From SB15 sp964639245 (GTDB lineage Bacteria > Chloroflexota > Anaerolineae > Aggregatilineales > J027), in assembly GCA_964639245.1 (NCBI GenBank), contig CAZXCU010000027.1, positions 1-49,605 of the forward strand: 49,605 nt of DNA, read 5' to 3'. A model generated the notes under the pieces. The model had not been told where the DNA came from. It saw nothing but the letters and a program-made list of their open reading frames with translations, and searched no databases. The position numbers and the translations under genes were made by a program. Of the stretch, positions 8,171 to 15,482 are shown piece by piece. Within the stretch, counting starts at the first letter, position 1; every line of letters begins with the position of its first letter.

Positions 8171-8923
8171 TTATTCTTTTTGATAGGGTTTGGCGATTTT
8201 CCACACCTTGTTGAACTGGTCACGATAAAAATGAAACCAGTGGGGCAAATCGTCTTCGGAAAGATAAACATGAGGCCGCTTGTCCACTGGTTCGTGATAA
8301 TCATAATATTCAACAGTGATATTGCCGGAGTCTTTATGAATGTCCACCCCTACCATCGAATACGGAATAGTGAAATCAACGGTGCGAATTTCGCAGGAAC
8401 CGCGCCCGTCCTGACAATCCTCAATCAAAATATGCAAAGTTTTGAGTGTTTGCCGGATGTCACCTTCGGTATCTGACCATCCGCTGAGCTGATTCCAATG
8501 TTCTAACGCGGGCGATTCGGGATTCAGCAAAATCACTTTTAAATGTGCGCCACGATTAATACGCTCGGCTAGCAACCCGCGAATCGAGCGAAAAAAAGTG
8601 CTGCCCGAAACCACCAGCACACTGATTTCCTCTGCATGTTTCAACCGGGTCTCAATTTTGATAAATTCAGAACGACGGCGCAGCGAGTCTTTGGGCGGAA
8701 AATGGGCAATTTTGCGCTCAATTTCCTCCAGAATAAACATCCGCTCAATTAACCCATCCACCATGAGCAACGTCAACAGCGCGATAATCGCCGCTAATGC
8801 TTCATGGGTTTTGAGTTGGTTATTAAAGGATAAAATGGCTGCTCCGACAGCGACCACAATAGCGAGATAAAAGGGAATACGCTGCGGTTTGAGGAATTTT
8901 TTCTGCCAGTTATTTTTCTCCAT
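8171..8923 (-). CDS. Membrane protein with a cytosolic PLD-like/DUF5919-like domain
   Basis: A 250-residue protein with two hydrophobic helices (about residues 15-55), then a helical linker (IERKIAHFPPKDSLRRR) and a soluble domain starting near ISVLVVSGSTFFRSI. That domain has the strand/helix pattern and the G-x-H-LKVILLNPES segment of phospholipase-D-like, DUF5919-type domains. No HKD motif is present, so catalysis is not implied. The ATG at 8923 follows GGGG and overlaps the end of the methyltransferase gene by 14 bases. The function is unknown; sensing or ligand binding is one possibility. Confidence 0.68.
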   Translation of the reverse strand: MEKNNWQKKFLKPQRIPFYLAIVVAVGAAILSFNNQLKTHEALAAIIALLTLLMVDGLIERMFILEEIERKIAHFPPKDSLRRRSEFIKIETRLKHAEEISVLVVSGSTFFRSIRGLLAERINRGAHLKVILLNPESPALEHWNQLSGWSDTEGDIRQTLKTLHILIEDCQDGRGSCEIRTVDFTIPYSMVGVDIHKDSGNITVEYYDYHEPVDKRPHVYLSEDDLPHWFHFYRDQFNKVWKIAKPYQKE

Positions 8924-9545
8924 ATGTCCCCCGTGCCACGATATAACAACGCTGACTCGGATGCTCCACCCCCTTATAGGGCAGGCGCACCTGTACATTT
9001 TCCACCCCAAAACCCGATGATTCTAAATAGCCACGCATTTCATCCGGCTGAAAAAAGGTAAAATCCAGCGAAACCCGCTGCCCCCACCATTCTTCCAGAT
9101 GCACCCCCTCATCCCCGACATGAAAAGACAGCAGCACCTGACCCTCCGGTTGCAAAACACGCCGCCAGTCCCGCAAAACCGATGTCACCTTCTCACGCGG
9201 GAGATGAATAATCGAATAAAAAGCAGTGATTCCCGCCAACGATTTACGTTTAAACGGCAAACAGCCCATATCCCCCTGCTGAAATGCCAGCATCGGATGG
9301 AGAGAACGTGCTTGAGTCAACAACCCGTGCGATAAATCCAAACCCAATACTTTCGCGCCAGTCTCAGCGATGTACCGCCCGATTTGCCCGGAACCGCAGC
9401 CTATATCGCAAATCCAGCCTCGATTCTTTAACCGTGCGGCAAAGGCCTCAAGCTGTTCGCGGTCAAAAGGCTTATGCTGCAATTCACCGACAAATCGCTT
9501 GGCATATTCCGCCGCCACAGCATCGTAACTCGTTCGCGTGTTCAT
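8910..9545 (-). CDS. Class I SAM-dependent methyltransferase
   Basis: A 211-residue Rossmann-fold methyltransferase. SAM-binding motif I is DIGCGSGQIGRYI (about residues 46-58), followed by the acidic strand end VLGLDLS and motif IV-like residues in FYSIIHLP. The size and layout match the methyltransf_11/25 group that acts on small molecules or lipids. It overlaps the upstream ketopantoate-reductase-like gene by 4 bases (ATGA) and the downstream PLD-like gene by 14, so the three form a tight operon. The substrate is unknown. Confidence 0.88.
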   Translation of the reverse strand: MNTRTSYDAVAAEYAKRFVGELQHKPFDREQLEAFAARLKNRGWICDIGCGSGQIGRYIAETGAKVLGLDLSHGLLTQARSLHPMLAFQQGDMGCLPFKRKSLAGITAFYSIIHLPREKVTSVLRDWRRVLQPEGQVLLSFHVGDEGVHLEEWWGQRVSLDFTFFQPDEMRGYLESSGFGVENVQVRLPYKGVEHPSQRCYIVARGTYGEK

Positions 9546-10549
9546 CCCAATGCCAGCCGGATCATCGCATCCAAAAGTTCAGGTTTTTCAGTGAACGCCT
9601 GCCAATCCTGCCGCCCTTCGGCAATATCCGTCACCGTCAGCGCCAGAATATGATTGAGTGGGGTACGCATTTTCAGTTGATTCGCTTGTATCGCCACCGC
9701 CCCATTCAGATAGGCCGCATCACTCCGTTTGAGATTTTGACTCAATTCCTCACGTAAATTTGGCGACGGGGTGGAAAAACGCGCCAAATAAAGTGGCAGC
9801 ACCGCACGTGGCAGCCAGCGCACCATCCGCGCCATCTGTGGCACATTCGCATCCGGCAGCGCAATCAAGGGTACGCCGATTTTTTCAAGAATCCCTAGCG
9901 CCTCTTGTAATTGGGCATATTCATAACCGAACCATTTCGGATTCTCATAAATGGCGGCGCGGTCAACATTCAAAATGGCGCTCAGAGCGTTGGCGTGTAA
10001 TCCCAAGAACACACTGCTCCACTGAATCGATTCGGCATCGCCTAATTTTACGGGACGTTGGGTCTGGCGCAGCACCGCCAGCGCCAATTGTGACGCAGGA
10101 TGGTCAATTTGCAGCGCGAATCCGCCCGTCACAGATGCAGCAACATAAGATTTTTTCTGACTCGCATGGTCATCAAATTGGAGTGTGACCGCCCCGGTGA
10201 GGACATGGCCTTCCCCGAACAAGCTGTCAATCCGCTGGACACTCCCCCGCCCATTTTGCAAGGAAAGAATCGGCGGGGGGGCAGCATCCCACGCGGTTGC
10301 CATCCGCATTTCCTGTAACGCGCTGACCGTGCCATGATTCGGCATGGCAAAAATCACAAGGTCAAGATTTCCTGCCTGAGCATAGCTGTTCAGCACCCGG
10401 AAATTCGTCACCGGACGCAACCGCGAAGCCAGCAAAATCTCATCGACGGGGATATCCGTTCGCCAAAAAATCGTATAAAAATCCGCTAGTGTTCCCACCA
10501 GCCAGCGTGCAAGGTGCGTATCCCCCCAGATCAAAAGGTTATGGGTCAT
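9542..10549 (-). CDS. Ketopantoate reductase-like (ApbA/PanE) oxidoreductase
   Basis: A 335-residue protein with the two-domain layout of 2-dehydropantoate 2-reductases. The middle contains LSLQNGRGS, matching the conserved LQNG turn. The C-terminal helical domain carries AYLNGAVAIQ and TPLNHILAL, typical of the family. The N-terminal nucleotide-binding loop reads IWGDTHLARWL instead of the usual GxGxxG, so NADPH binding may be altered. It is the first gene of an overlapping trio with a methyltransferase and a PLD-like membrane protein, which suggests a dedicated pathway rather than pantothenate synthesis. Confidence 0.75.
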   Translation of the reverse strand: MTHNLLIWGDTHLARWLVGTLADFYTIFWRTDIPVDEILLASRLRPVTNFRVLNSYAQAGNLDLVIFAMPNHGTVSALQEMRMATAWDAAPPPILSLQNGRGSVQRIDSLFGEGHVLTGAVTLQFDDHASQKKSYVAASVTGGFALQIDHPASQLALAVLRQTQRPVKLGDAESIQWSSVFLGLHANALSAILNVDRAAIYENPKWFGYEYAQLQEALGILEKIGVPLIALPDANVPQMARMVRWLPRAVLPLYLARFSTPSPNLREELSQNLKRSDAAYLNGAVAIQANQLKMRTPLNHILALTVTDIAEGRQDWQAFTEKPELLDAMIRLALG

Positions 10550-10612
10550 AAGATTTTTTCACCATGAAGGCAAAGTTTCTTCAATTTGTCCCCAACTTCT
10601 TTCAAAGAAGAG

Positions 10613-10730
10613 GGCTAAAAACGGTATTTTTAGCCCCTTTACAGCATATTCTTGCGGGGCTGGATTTATTTTTCAGCCGAGTCCACTTCAGTGGACTTCC
10701 TACGTATAGGCGGGGAATTGATTCCCTGCC
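10613..10730. repeat. Cluster of four consecutive palindromes
   Basis: Four hairpins follow one another: GGCTAAAAA/TTTTTAGCC (10613-10635), GGCTG/CAGCC (10658-10678), GTCCACTT-CAGTGGAC (10681-10696) and GGCGGGGAAT-TG-ATTCCCTGCC (10709-10730). They fill the 254-base gap between two same-direction genes. No reading frame or T-run terminator is evident. Confidence 0.65.
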
Positions 10731-10803
10731 GTTTTGTGTCGCATGAAAAATATCCCTTGCCGCCGCACCTGCTGATGAACACAAAGCCTAAATTTGTAGC
10801 AAT

Positions 10804-11508
10804 TTACTGCGCCCGACGACGACGGCGTGCGCTGGGTTTTTCTTCGCTATGAACGGGCGCGAGTGTATCCATATGGACAAAACCCGCCAGCGCCCCCCCG
10901 GTGAAAATCGCGGCAAGATACACCAGAATTTCGGTTAAATCCTGACCATCTTCCCCCAGAATCGCGGGGGCAATCATGCGGGCAGGATTCAAGGCCGCGC
11001 CGGTCAACGTTCCACCAAGCAAAATGCAGCCCGCCAAAGTCAGCCCGATGAACAGGGGAGTCACATTTTCACCCATACCATACACCGCATTTTGATAGAC
11101 TGCGCTCACCAGAAAGAAGGTTAAAATGGCTTCCACCAAGAAAATATCCAGTTCATTGACGTTGGCGGCAGGGGCGGTTTGCCCCAGATTGCCCGGCGTT
11201 GGCAGCACAATCAGTAGAATCGCACAGGCAGCAAACGCACCCAGCACCTGCACCAAGATGTACTGCCACAACCGTTGACTGTCCAATTTGCTGCCAATCC
11301 ACAGTGCCAGCGACACCGCCGGGTTGACATGTGCGCCGGAAATATGCCCATAGGTGCTGATGATGGCGACCAGAATCAGCCCATGTGCCAGTGCCGGAAT
11401 CAGCGCCCCCGACCCGGGATTGAGTTGGACAGCCCCGGCTCCCACCAACACGAGCATAAATGTGCCAATAAATTCGGCAACCAGTTCGCGTGTTCTTTGT
11501 TGATCCAT
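10804..11508 (-). CDS. Aquaporin/MIP-family channel
   Basis: A 234-residue membrane channel with six predicted helices and both pore half-loops: HVNPAVSLA (first NPA) and ALNPARMI (second NPA, with the selectivity-filter arginine directly after it). It conducts water or small neutral solutes across the cytoplasmic membrane; the selectivity is not decided here. The C-terminal tail is short and very basic (RRRRRA). It is a single gene, with a palindrome cluster downstream. Confidence 0.93.
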   Translation of the reverse strand: MDQQRTRELVAEFIGTFMLVLVGAGAVQLNPGSGALIPALAHGLILVAIISTYGHISGAHVNPAVSLALWIGSKLDSQRLWQYILVQVLGAFAACAILLIVLPTPGNLGQTAPAANVNELDIFLVEAILTFFLVSAVYQNAVYGMGENVTPLFIGLTLAGCILLGGTLTGAALNPARMIAPAILGEDGQDLTEILVYLAAIFTGGALAGFVHMDTLAPVHSEEKPSARRRRRAQ

Positions 11509-11669
11509 GTTCTAAAATAGCTCCTCAATTAAAAAAATTTGTTCACAAGCGGGCTATTATAACGTCCCTCTGCCCAAATAAAAACAGCGCGGATGGACTT
11601 GCCACCTCACGCTGTTTGAAAGTTTTTGTCAAAACAAAGGGCTTAAACCCCTTGCATCTCCGCTACGAT

Positions 11670-12059
11670 TTAGAAGCGGTTGCGACGGCTTGACCCACCA
11701 AAATCGTCACGGCGACCACCACCACGGTTGCCACCACCGCCACCACTGCGATTACCGCCACCGTAACCACCGCCACTGCCACCCCCGAAATCATTCCGGC
11801 GGGGACGTTCTTCACGCGGGCGGGCTTCATTCACAGTCAGTTCGCGGTTGTCCAGCGAATAGCCATTGAAGCGTTTGATGGCTTCTTGGGCTTGTTCTTC
11901 GGTTTCCATTTCCACAAAGCCAAAGCCTTTGGAACGACCCGAATCGCGGTCAGTAATAATCGAGGCTTCGGTCACTTCCCCCGCTTGGGAGAACAAAGTT
12001 TCAAGCTGCGCCTGTGTCACATTATACGACAAATTGCCGACATACAATTTCTTTGCCAT
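11670..12059 (-). CDS. RRM-type RNA-binding protein with Gly/Arg-rich tail
   Basis: A 129-residue protein. Residues 1-80 form one RNA-recognition motif with RNP2 (KLYVGNLSY) and RNP1 (KGFGFVEM) carrying the aromatic residues that stack on RNA. Residues 85-129 are a Gly/Arg/Asn-rich disordered tail (GGGSGGGYGGGNRSGGGG). This matches the small cold-inducible RNA-binding proteins of cyanobacteria and Chloroflexota. About 250 bases without a gene lie upstream and may contain a long 5' leader, as is common for cold-responsive genes, but no defined element is recognised there. Confidence 0.92.
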   Translation of the reverse strand: MAKKLYVGNLSYNVTQAQLETLFSQAGEVTEASIITDRDSGRSKGFGFVEMETEEQAQEAIKRFNGYSLDNRELTVNEARPREERPRRNDFGGGSGGGYGGGNRSGGGGGNRGGGRRDDFGGSSRRNRF

Positions 12060-12309
12060 GAGGCATACTCCTAAAGAGCTAAATCAGATTCAATTGATAG
12101 GGAACCAAGCTAACACGGCAAACAAGAGGACAATTTGCGGGCAACTCTGCACTATCGAATTTCAGTATGACACAAAACTGTTTTTTTGTATAGTATCTTG
12201 CATTAAAAATTTGTTATTTTTTTGGGCAGACGCTCCATCGAAGTGCAGCATGACTCCCCCACGAACCTATGCCTATTTTTTTACCCCGGTTTCATTATAA
12301 TTTTTCCCT

Positions 12310-12792
12310 ATGCGTTATCTCACCCTGTCCGAACTCATTTACATCAACGGCAAAGTCGTCCAGAATCCGCAGCTCATCAGTGGCAAACGTGAAGTCCGTG
12401 ACCTTGCCCTGCTGGATGCCGCCGTCAGCCGCCCTTCGACCAGCGCCTTCGGGGAAGATGCCTACCCCACCCTGCGCGAAAAAACCGCCGCCCTGTTTCA
12501 TTCGCTGGTACGCAACCACCCTTTCACGGATGGCAATAAACGTACCGCCACCGTCGCCGCGATTTTTATGCTCCGGGTCAATGGGCAGCGGGTCGTATGG
12601 CATCAAGCTGAAGCGCTCGAAGTCATTTTAAATGTGGCGGAAAATCGCTGGAGTCTGGAATCTCTTGCCGCGTGGCTACCCCTTGAACCGACAGACGCGC
12701 ACCCCGAACCGGAAGCCGACTCCGACATGCAGATCATTCATCACATCCTCACTGAACAGAAATGGCTGCTGGATGAACTCAACCAACGTTAA
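12310..12792 (+). CDS. Doc/Fic-family protein, first of a tandem pair
   Basis: A 160-residue Fic-fold protein of the death-on-curing type. The active-site loop is HPFTDGNKRTA, matching the Doc form HxFxDxNKR, and the N-terminal half has the Doc-like ISGKREVRDLALLDAAV segment. Doc proteins phosphorylate EF-Tu; other Fic proteins transfer AMP. The C-terminal 30 residues are acidic and extend beyond the fold. No Phd-type antitoxin gene precedes it within 250 bases. The downstream Doc gene begins 20 bases before this one ends. Confidence 0.88.
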   Translation: MRYLTLSELIYINGKVVQNPQLISGKREVRDLALLDAAVSRPSTSAFGEDAYPTLREKTAALFHSLVRNHPFTDGNKRTATVAAIFMLRVNGQRVVWHQAEALEVILNVAENRWSLESLAAWLPLEPTDAHPEPEADSDMQIIHHILTEQKWLLDELNQR

Positions 12793-13165
12793 TTATCTAT
12801 CCATTGAAGAAGTGATGAACATTAACCACACCCTCACCGAAGGCGAATCCGGTGTGCGTGATTTTCATTTGTTAGAATCGGCGCTGCGTCGTCCTGCCAT
12901 CGTGATTTTCGGGGAAGCCCAATTCCCCACCCTTTTGGACAAAGCCGCTGCCCTGCTCCATTCCTTTGCCTACCACCATCTGTTTTTTGATGGCAACAAA
13001 CGCACGGCGGTTGAGGTTGTCCAGCGATTTTTACAGCGCAACGGCTCCCATTTCACCTATGAGGCGGCGCAAGATTATGATTTTGTACTGGACATCGCAC
13101 AGGGCAAACATGATGTTCCCGCCATTGCCGCATGGCTGCACCCCCGCATAACCCCGATGATTTAA
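12773..13165 (+). CDS. Doc/Fic-family protein, second of a tandem pair
   Basis: A 130-residue Doc-type protein with the active loop HLFFDGNKRTA and the segment TEGESGVRDFHLLESAL near its N-terminus. It parallels the upstream copy but is clearly diverged. I chose the ATG at 12773, giving a compact Doc of normal length that overlaps the first gene by 20 bases in another frame; a longer N-terminus would only translate the upstream gene out of frame. The TAA stop is one half of the 3-bp duplication flanking the adjoining 132-bp mobile element. Confidence 0.85.
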   Translation: MNSTNVNYLSIEEVMNINHTLTEGESGVRDFHLLESALRRPAIVIFGEAQFPTLLDKAAALLHSFAYHHLFFDGNKRTAVEVVQRFLQRNGSHFTYEAAQDYDFVLDIAQGKHDVPAIAAWLHPRITPMI

Positions 13166-13297
13166 TGGACAAGGCAATTAGACCTTAAATGAATCCAACT
13201 TTAGCGGACGGGATATATCCCGTCCCTACGGGTGCATTTCTTGTAGGGACAGCATCCATGCTGTCCGCAATCGTTTGGTTTTTAATTGATTTGTCCA
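13166..13297. mobile_element. 132-bp MITE, copy A (TGGACAA ends, TAA duplication)
   Basis: The element has imperfect terminal inverted repeats beginning TGGACAA(GG/AT)CAATTA. It is flanked on both sides by TAA (13163-13165 and 13298-13300). Inside are the perfect 20-bp palindrome GGACGGGATATATCCCGTCC (13206-13225) and the GGACAGCAT/ATGCTGTCC hairpin (13247-13266). Copy B at 38150-38281 is the exact reverse complement with no mismatch. There is no coding capacity, so a transposase would have to act in trans; 3-bp TNA duplications are known for some IS5-family groups. Confidence 0.88.
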
Positions 13298-13299
13298 TA

Positions 13300-13434
13300 A
13301 GTACAAGTGGATTAATCTTTTGGCTTTTGTAGGGGCGGGTTCTGAGGGCGCGGAATAGAGATTTCTATATCAAAAGCTGAATTCATGCGCCCGTAACCCG
13401 CCCTCATAGCCCAAAGAACTTTTTCATTTGTACT
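13300..13434. mobile_element. Second MITE-like element abutting copy A (AGTACAA ends)
   Basis: About 135 bp with inverted ends AGTACAAGTGGA and its diverged complement ending TTTGTACT, plus matching CTTTTGGCT/AGCCCAAAG subterminal blocks. TA dinucleotides flank both ends. The core holds GGGGCGGGTT and AACCCGCCC arms. It starts within three bases of copy A, so one element inserted beside the other. Confidence 0.65.
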
Positions 13435-13530
13435 TAAATGCTGCATCCGGTAACTGCTTGCGGAGGGCGGGAATCGGCGCTGCGGACTAACGCGCCTTGT
13501 CCCCGCCCCTACGGGATTTCATCTGGAATC

Positions 13531-13556
13531 AAAAGAGGCCGTGCAAGACGACCTCT
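13531..13556 (-). terminator. Intrinsic terminator of the fasciclin gene
   Basis: On the minus strand AGAGG-TCGT...ACGG-CCTCT forms a hairpin with one internal mismatch, followed by TTTTGATT. It lies 24 bases past the fasciclin stop codon. Confidence 0.75.
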
Positions 13557-13579
13557 CTTGGTAAAATGCTAGTGAGAAT

Positions 13580-14581
13580 TTATTCTGCCGGGGGCAAAAT
13601 CACCGCGTCGATGACGTGGATGACACCGTTGGCGGCATCAATGTCGGTCACGACGATGTTGGCTTCGTTAATCATGACTGTGCCATCGTCCATCGCGCTG
13701 ATGGTGGCAATGTTGCCGTCCGCCATGGTGATTTCAACGGGTTCCATCATATCGCCGAGCAAAGCGACCACATCACCGGAACGCGCCACACCGGGGAAGA
13801 CATGGTATTGCAGAACAGCAGTCAACAGGGCTTGGTCAGCCAACACTGCGGTGAGGGTTTCCGCACCAACCGCAGCAAAAGCGGCATCGGTGGGAGCAAA
13901 CACGGTCAATTCAGCTTCGGGGTCGCTCAGCAGTTCCAACACCGCCGGGTCAGCCGCACTCACCGCCGCAAGCAGGGTGGTGAATTCAGGCGTTTCGGCT
14001 TCTGTGCTGGCAACCACGATTTCAGCAATGGTGCGGGATTCGGGCAGAATGACCGCATCAATGACGTGAATAACACCGTTGCTGGCTTCAATGTCCACCA
14101 TTTCAAGGTTCAGGTTCGCACCGTCCACCGTCACGCCACCTTCTTCGGTCACGGCGATGTCAATGTACTGACCATTCAAGGAAGGAACAGAAATTGCGCC
14201 TTCATTTTCTTCCAACGCGGCAACCACATCCGCCGACATGACTGCGCCTTCCACGACATGGAACAGCAGAATGCTGGTCAGCAGTTCGGGGTCAGCCACC
14301 ACCGCACCAAAGGCTTCTTCGCCAAGGGCTTCTTGCAAGGCCGCGAAAGCAGCGTCGGTGGGGGCAAACACGGTCAATTCAGCTTCGGGGTTGCTCAGGG
14401 CTTCCAGAACGGCGGGGTCAGCCGCTTGGACGGCGGTCAACAAAACGGTGAATTCGGGGGTTTCGGCGGTGCTAGAAGCAACCACAATGTCGGCAATCGT
14501 GCCGGGTTCGTCTTGGGCGAAGCTGGGAACAGCTGCGACCAACATCGCAAGGAGGGTCAGACCAATCAACATTTTCCGCAT
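13580..14581 (-). CDS. Secreted protein with two fasciclin (FAS1) domains
   Basis: A 333-residue protein with a signal peptide (LIGLTLLAMLVAAVPSFAQ, cleaved near residue 22) and two FAS1 domains at about 28-165 and 175-330. Both carry the conserved LTVFAPTDAAFAAL core and end in GVIHVIDAVILP. The second domain is a divergent duplicate of the first. FAS1 domains mediate adhesion outside the cell. A purine stretch AAAGGA lies upstream of the ATG, and a terminator follows the stop. The protein is acidic and low in cysteine, as expected for a surface adhesin. Confidence 0.93.
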   Translation of the reverse strand: MRKMLIGLTLLAMLVAAVPSFAQDEPGTIADIVVASSTAETPEFTVLLTAVQAADPAVLEALSNPEAELTVFAPTDAAFAALQEALGEEAFGAVVADPELLTSILLFHVVEGAVMSADVVAALEENEGAISVPSLNGQYIDIAVTEEGGVTVDGANLNLEMVDIEASNGVIHVIDAVILPESRTIAEIVVASTEAETPEFTTLLAAVSAADPAVLELLSDPEAELTVFAPTDAAFAAVGAETLTAVLADQALLTAVLQYHVFPGVARSGDVVALLGDMMEPVEITMADGNIATISAMDDGTVMINEANIVVTDIDAANGVIHVIDAVILPPAE

Positions 14582-14764
14582 TTCAAATGTATCCTTTCAC
14601 GTTTATCTTTTGTGCAAGTTCTGTTCAACTTACGTATAGGAAATGTAACTCCTAAAAATGAGTAGAAGATGAGAATTAGATTAAAATTAGATGAGAATGA
14701 CAATTATTAAGAAAAATTTGCCAAATTTACCCGCCACCGCTATATTTAAGGGAGTTTTTCTGCA

Positions 14765-15163
14765 TTGTACAAATCTTGGACACCTTTCATTCTTATGCTG
14801 GCGAAACTTTTGATTGTCGGATTAGGTGGCTTTGTGGGAGCAAATTTGCGCTACGGGTTTAATTTATGGATTGAATCCGCCCATTTTCCCTTAGCGACCT
14901 TTGTGATTAATGTGGTAGGCTGTTTTGGGCTGGCCTTGTTCGCCACGCTCATTCAGGAAAAAATCGAAGTCACCGAACATACCCGCCTGCTCATTTCCAC
15001 CGGATTTTTTGGCGCGTTCACCACCTTTAGCACCTTTAATCTGGAAGCCTTGAATCTGATTTCGGATGGCAAATCACCCACCGCCTTTTTTTATCTTGCG
15101 GTCAGCATCGGAATCGGGTTGTTGGCAGGTGCATTTGGGATTTTTATCGGGGAACGCATATAA
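14765..15163 (+). CDS. crcB: CrcB/Fluc fluoride channel
   Basis: A 132-residue protein with four hydrophobic helices and the Fluc signatures GGFVGANLRYG, NVVGCFGLALF and STGFFGAFTTFSTF. Fluc channels dimerise in antiparallel fashion and expel fluoride. The start is uncertain. A TTG at 14765 lies 10 bases after AAGGGAG and gives the length shown. An ATG at 14795 gives a 122-residue protein with a more typical N-terminus but no ribosome-binding site. It is a single copy, with no second Fluc subunit beside it. I do not see a convincing fluoride riboswitch upstream. Confidence 0.9.
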   Translation: MYKSWTPFILMLAKLLIVGLGGFVGANLRYGFNLWIESAHFPLATFVINVVGCFGLALFATLIQEKIEVTEHTRLLISTGFFGAFTTFSTFNLEALNLISDGKSPTAFFYLAVSIGIGLLAGAFGIFIGERI

Positions 15164-15228
15164 TAGGCAATGAGCGGTTAGCAGTTAGCCATTAGCTGTT
15201 TAACGAAAAATAACAGAGATTCCTAAAA

Positions 15229-15385
15229 CACTGGCCTTATGCTGTTTAATAAAATAGGGCGGATACGATATGGGTAAAATGAACGGCACGCCACACAGAT
15301 GCCGTCCCTACAACCTGTAGGGACGCGATATATCGCGTCCGCCCTGCATATCCGTATTAAAAAGTTAATGTGCATTAGGCCAGTG
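15229..15385. mobile_element. MITE-like element with CACTGGCC ends
   Basis: The inverted ends CACTGGCCTTATGC and GCATTAGGCCAGTG (13 of 14) enclose about 157 bp. The core includes the perfect palindrome GGACGCGATATATCGCGTCC (15321-15340), which has the same design as the palindrome in the 132-bp MITE but with different arms. No clear target duplication is seen. Confidence 0.55.
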
Positions 15386-15428
15386 AACACCGCGCTCAAG
15401 CACGGCGTTCAAATGAATTGACGGATAG
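15378..15428. repeat. Half-copy of the CTATCCG-type element
   Basis: GGCCAGTGAA, the CCGCGCTCAAGCACGG hairpin, GGCGTT and the end ACGGATAG match the right half of the element at 3546-3659 with scattered changes. The left half is absent. Confidence 0.6.
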
Positions 15429-15482
15429 ACACTTAATGAGAATTTTGCTAACCGCGCATTGCTAACCACTTAAGGAATCGTC

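Larger units (their letters stand above)
13166..13579. other. 414-base gene-free stretch between Doc2 and the fasciclin gene
   Basis: The stretch contains the two adjoining MITE-like elements, about 100 bases with CG-rich remnants (GCGGAGGGCGGG near 13460, CCCCGCCCCTACGGG near 13501) and the fasciclin terminator. No reading frame with coding character is seen. Confidence 0.7.
15164..15482. other. 319-base intergenic region with repeats
   Basis: It contains a putative inverted-repeat element (15229-15385), a half-copy of the CTATCCG-type element (15378-15428) and a short purine-rich AAGGAA before the next start codon. No coding sequence is seen. Confidence 0.65.

Noticed and set aside
13166..13297. 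Ordinary bidirectional terminator
   Set aside because: The same 132 bp occurs elsewhere unchanged with flanking TAA repeats and terminal inverted repeats, which fits a mobile element better.
13616..14665. Long open frame on the plus strand across the fasciclin gene
   Set aside because: It is antisense to a clear two-domain FAS1 protein, has His/Gly/Asn-rich composition typical of shadow frames, and has no start signal or family match.
14582..14794. Possible fluoride riboswitch upstream of crcB
   Set aside because: The region is AT-rich, and I could not find the conserved pseudoknot elements of the crcB motif.
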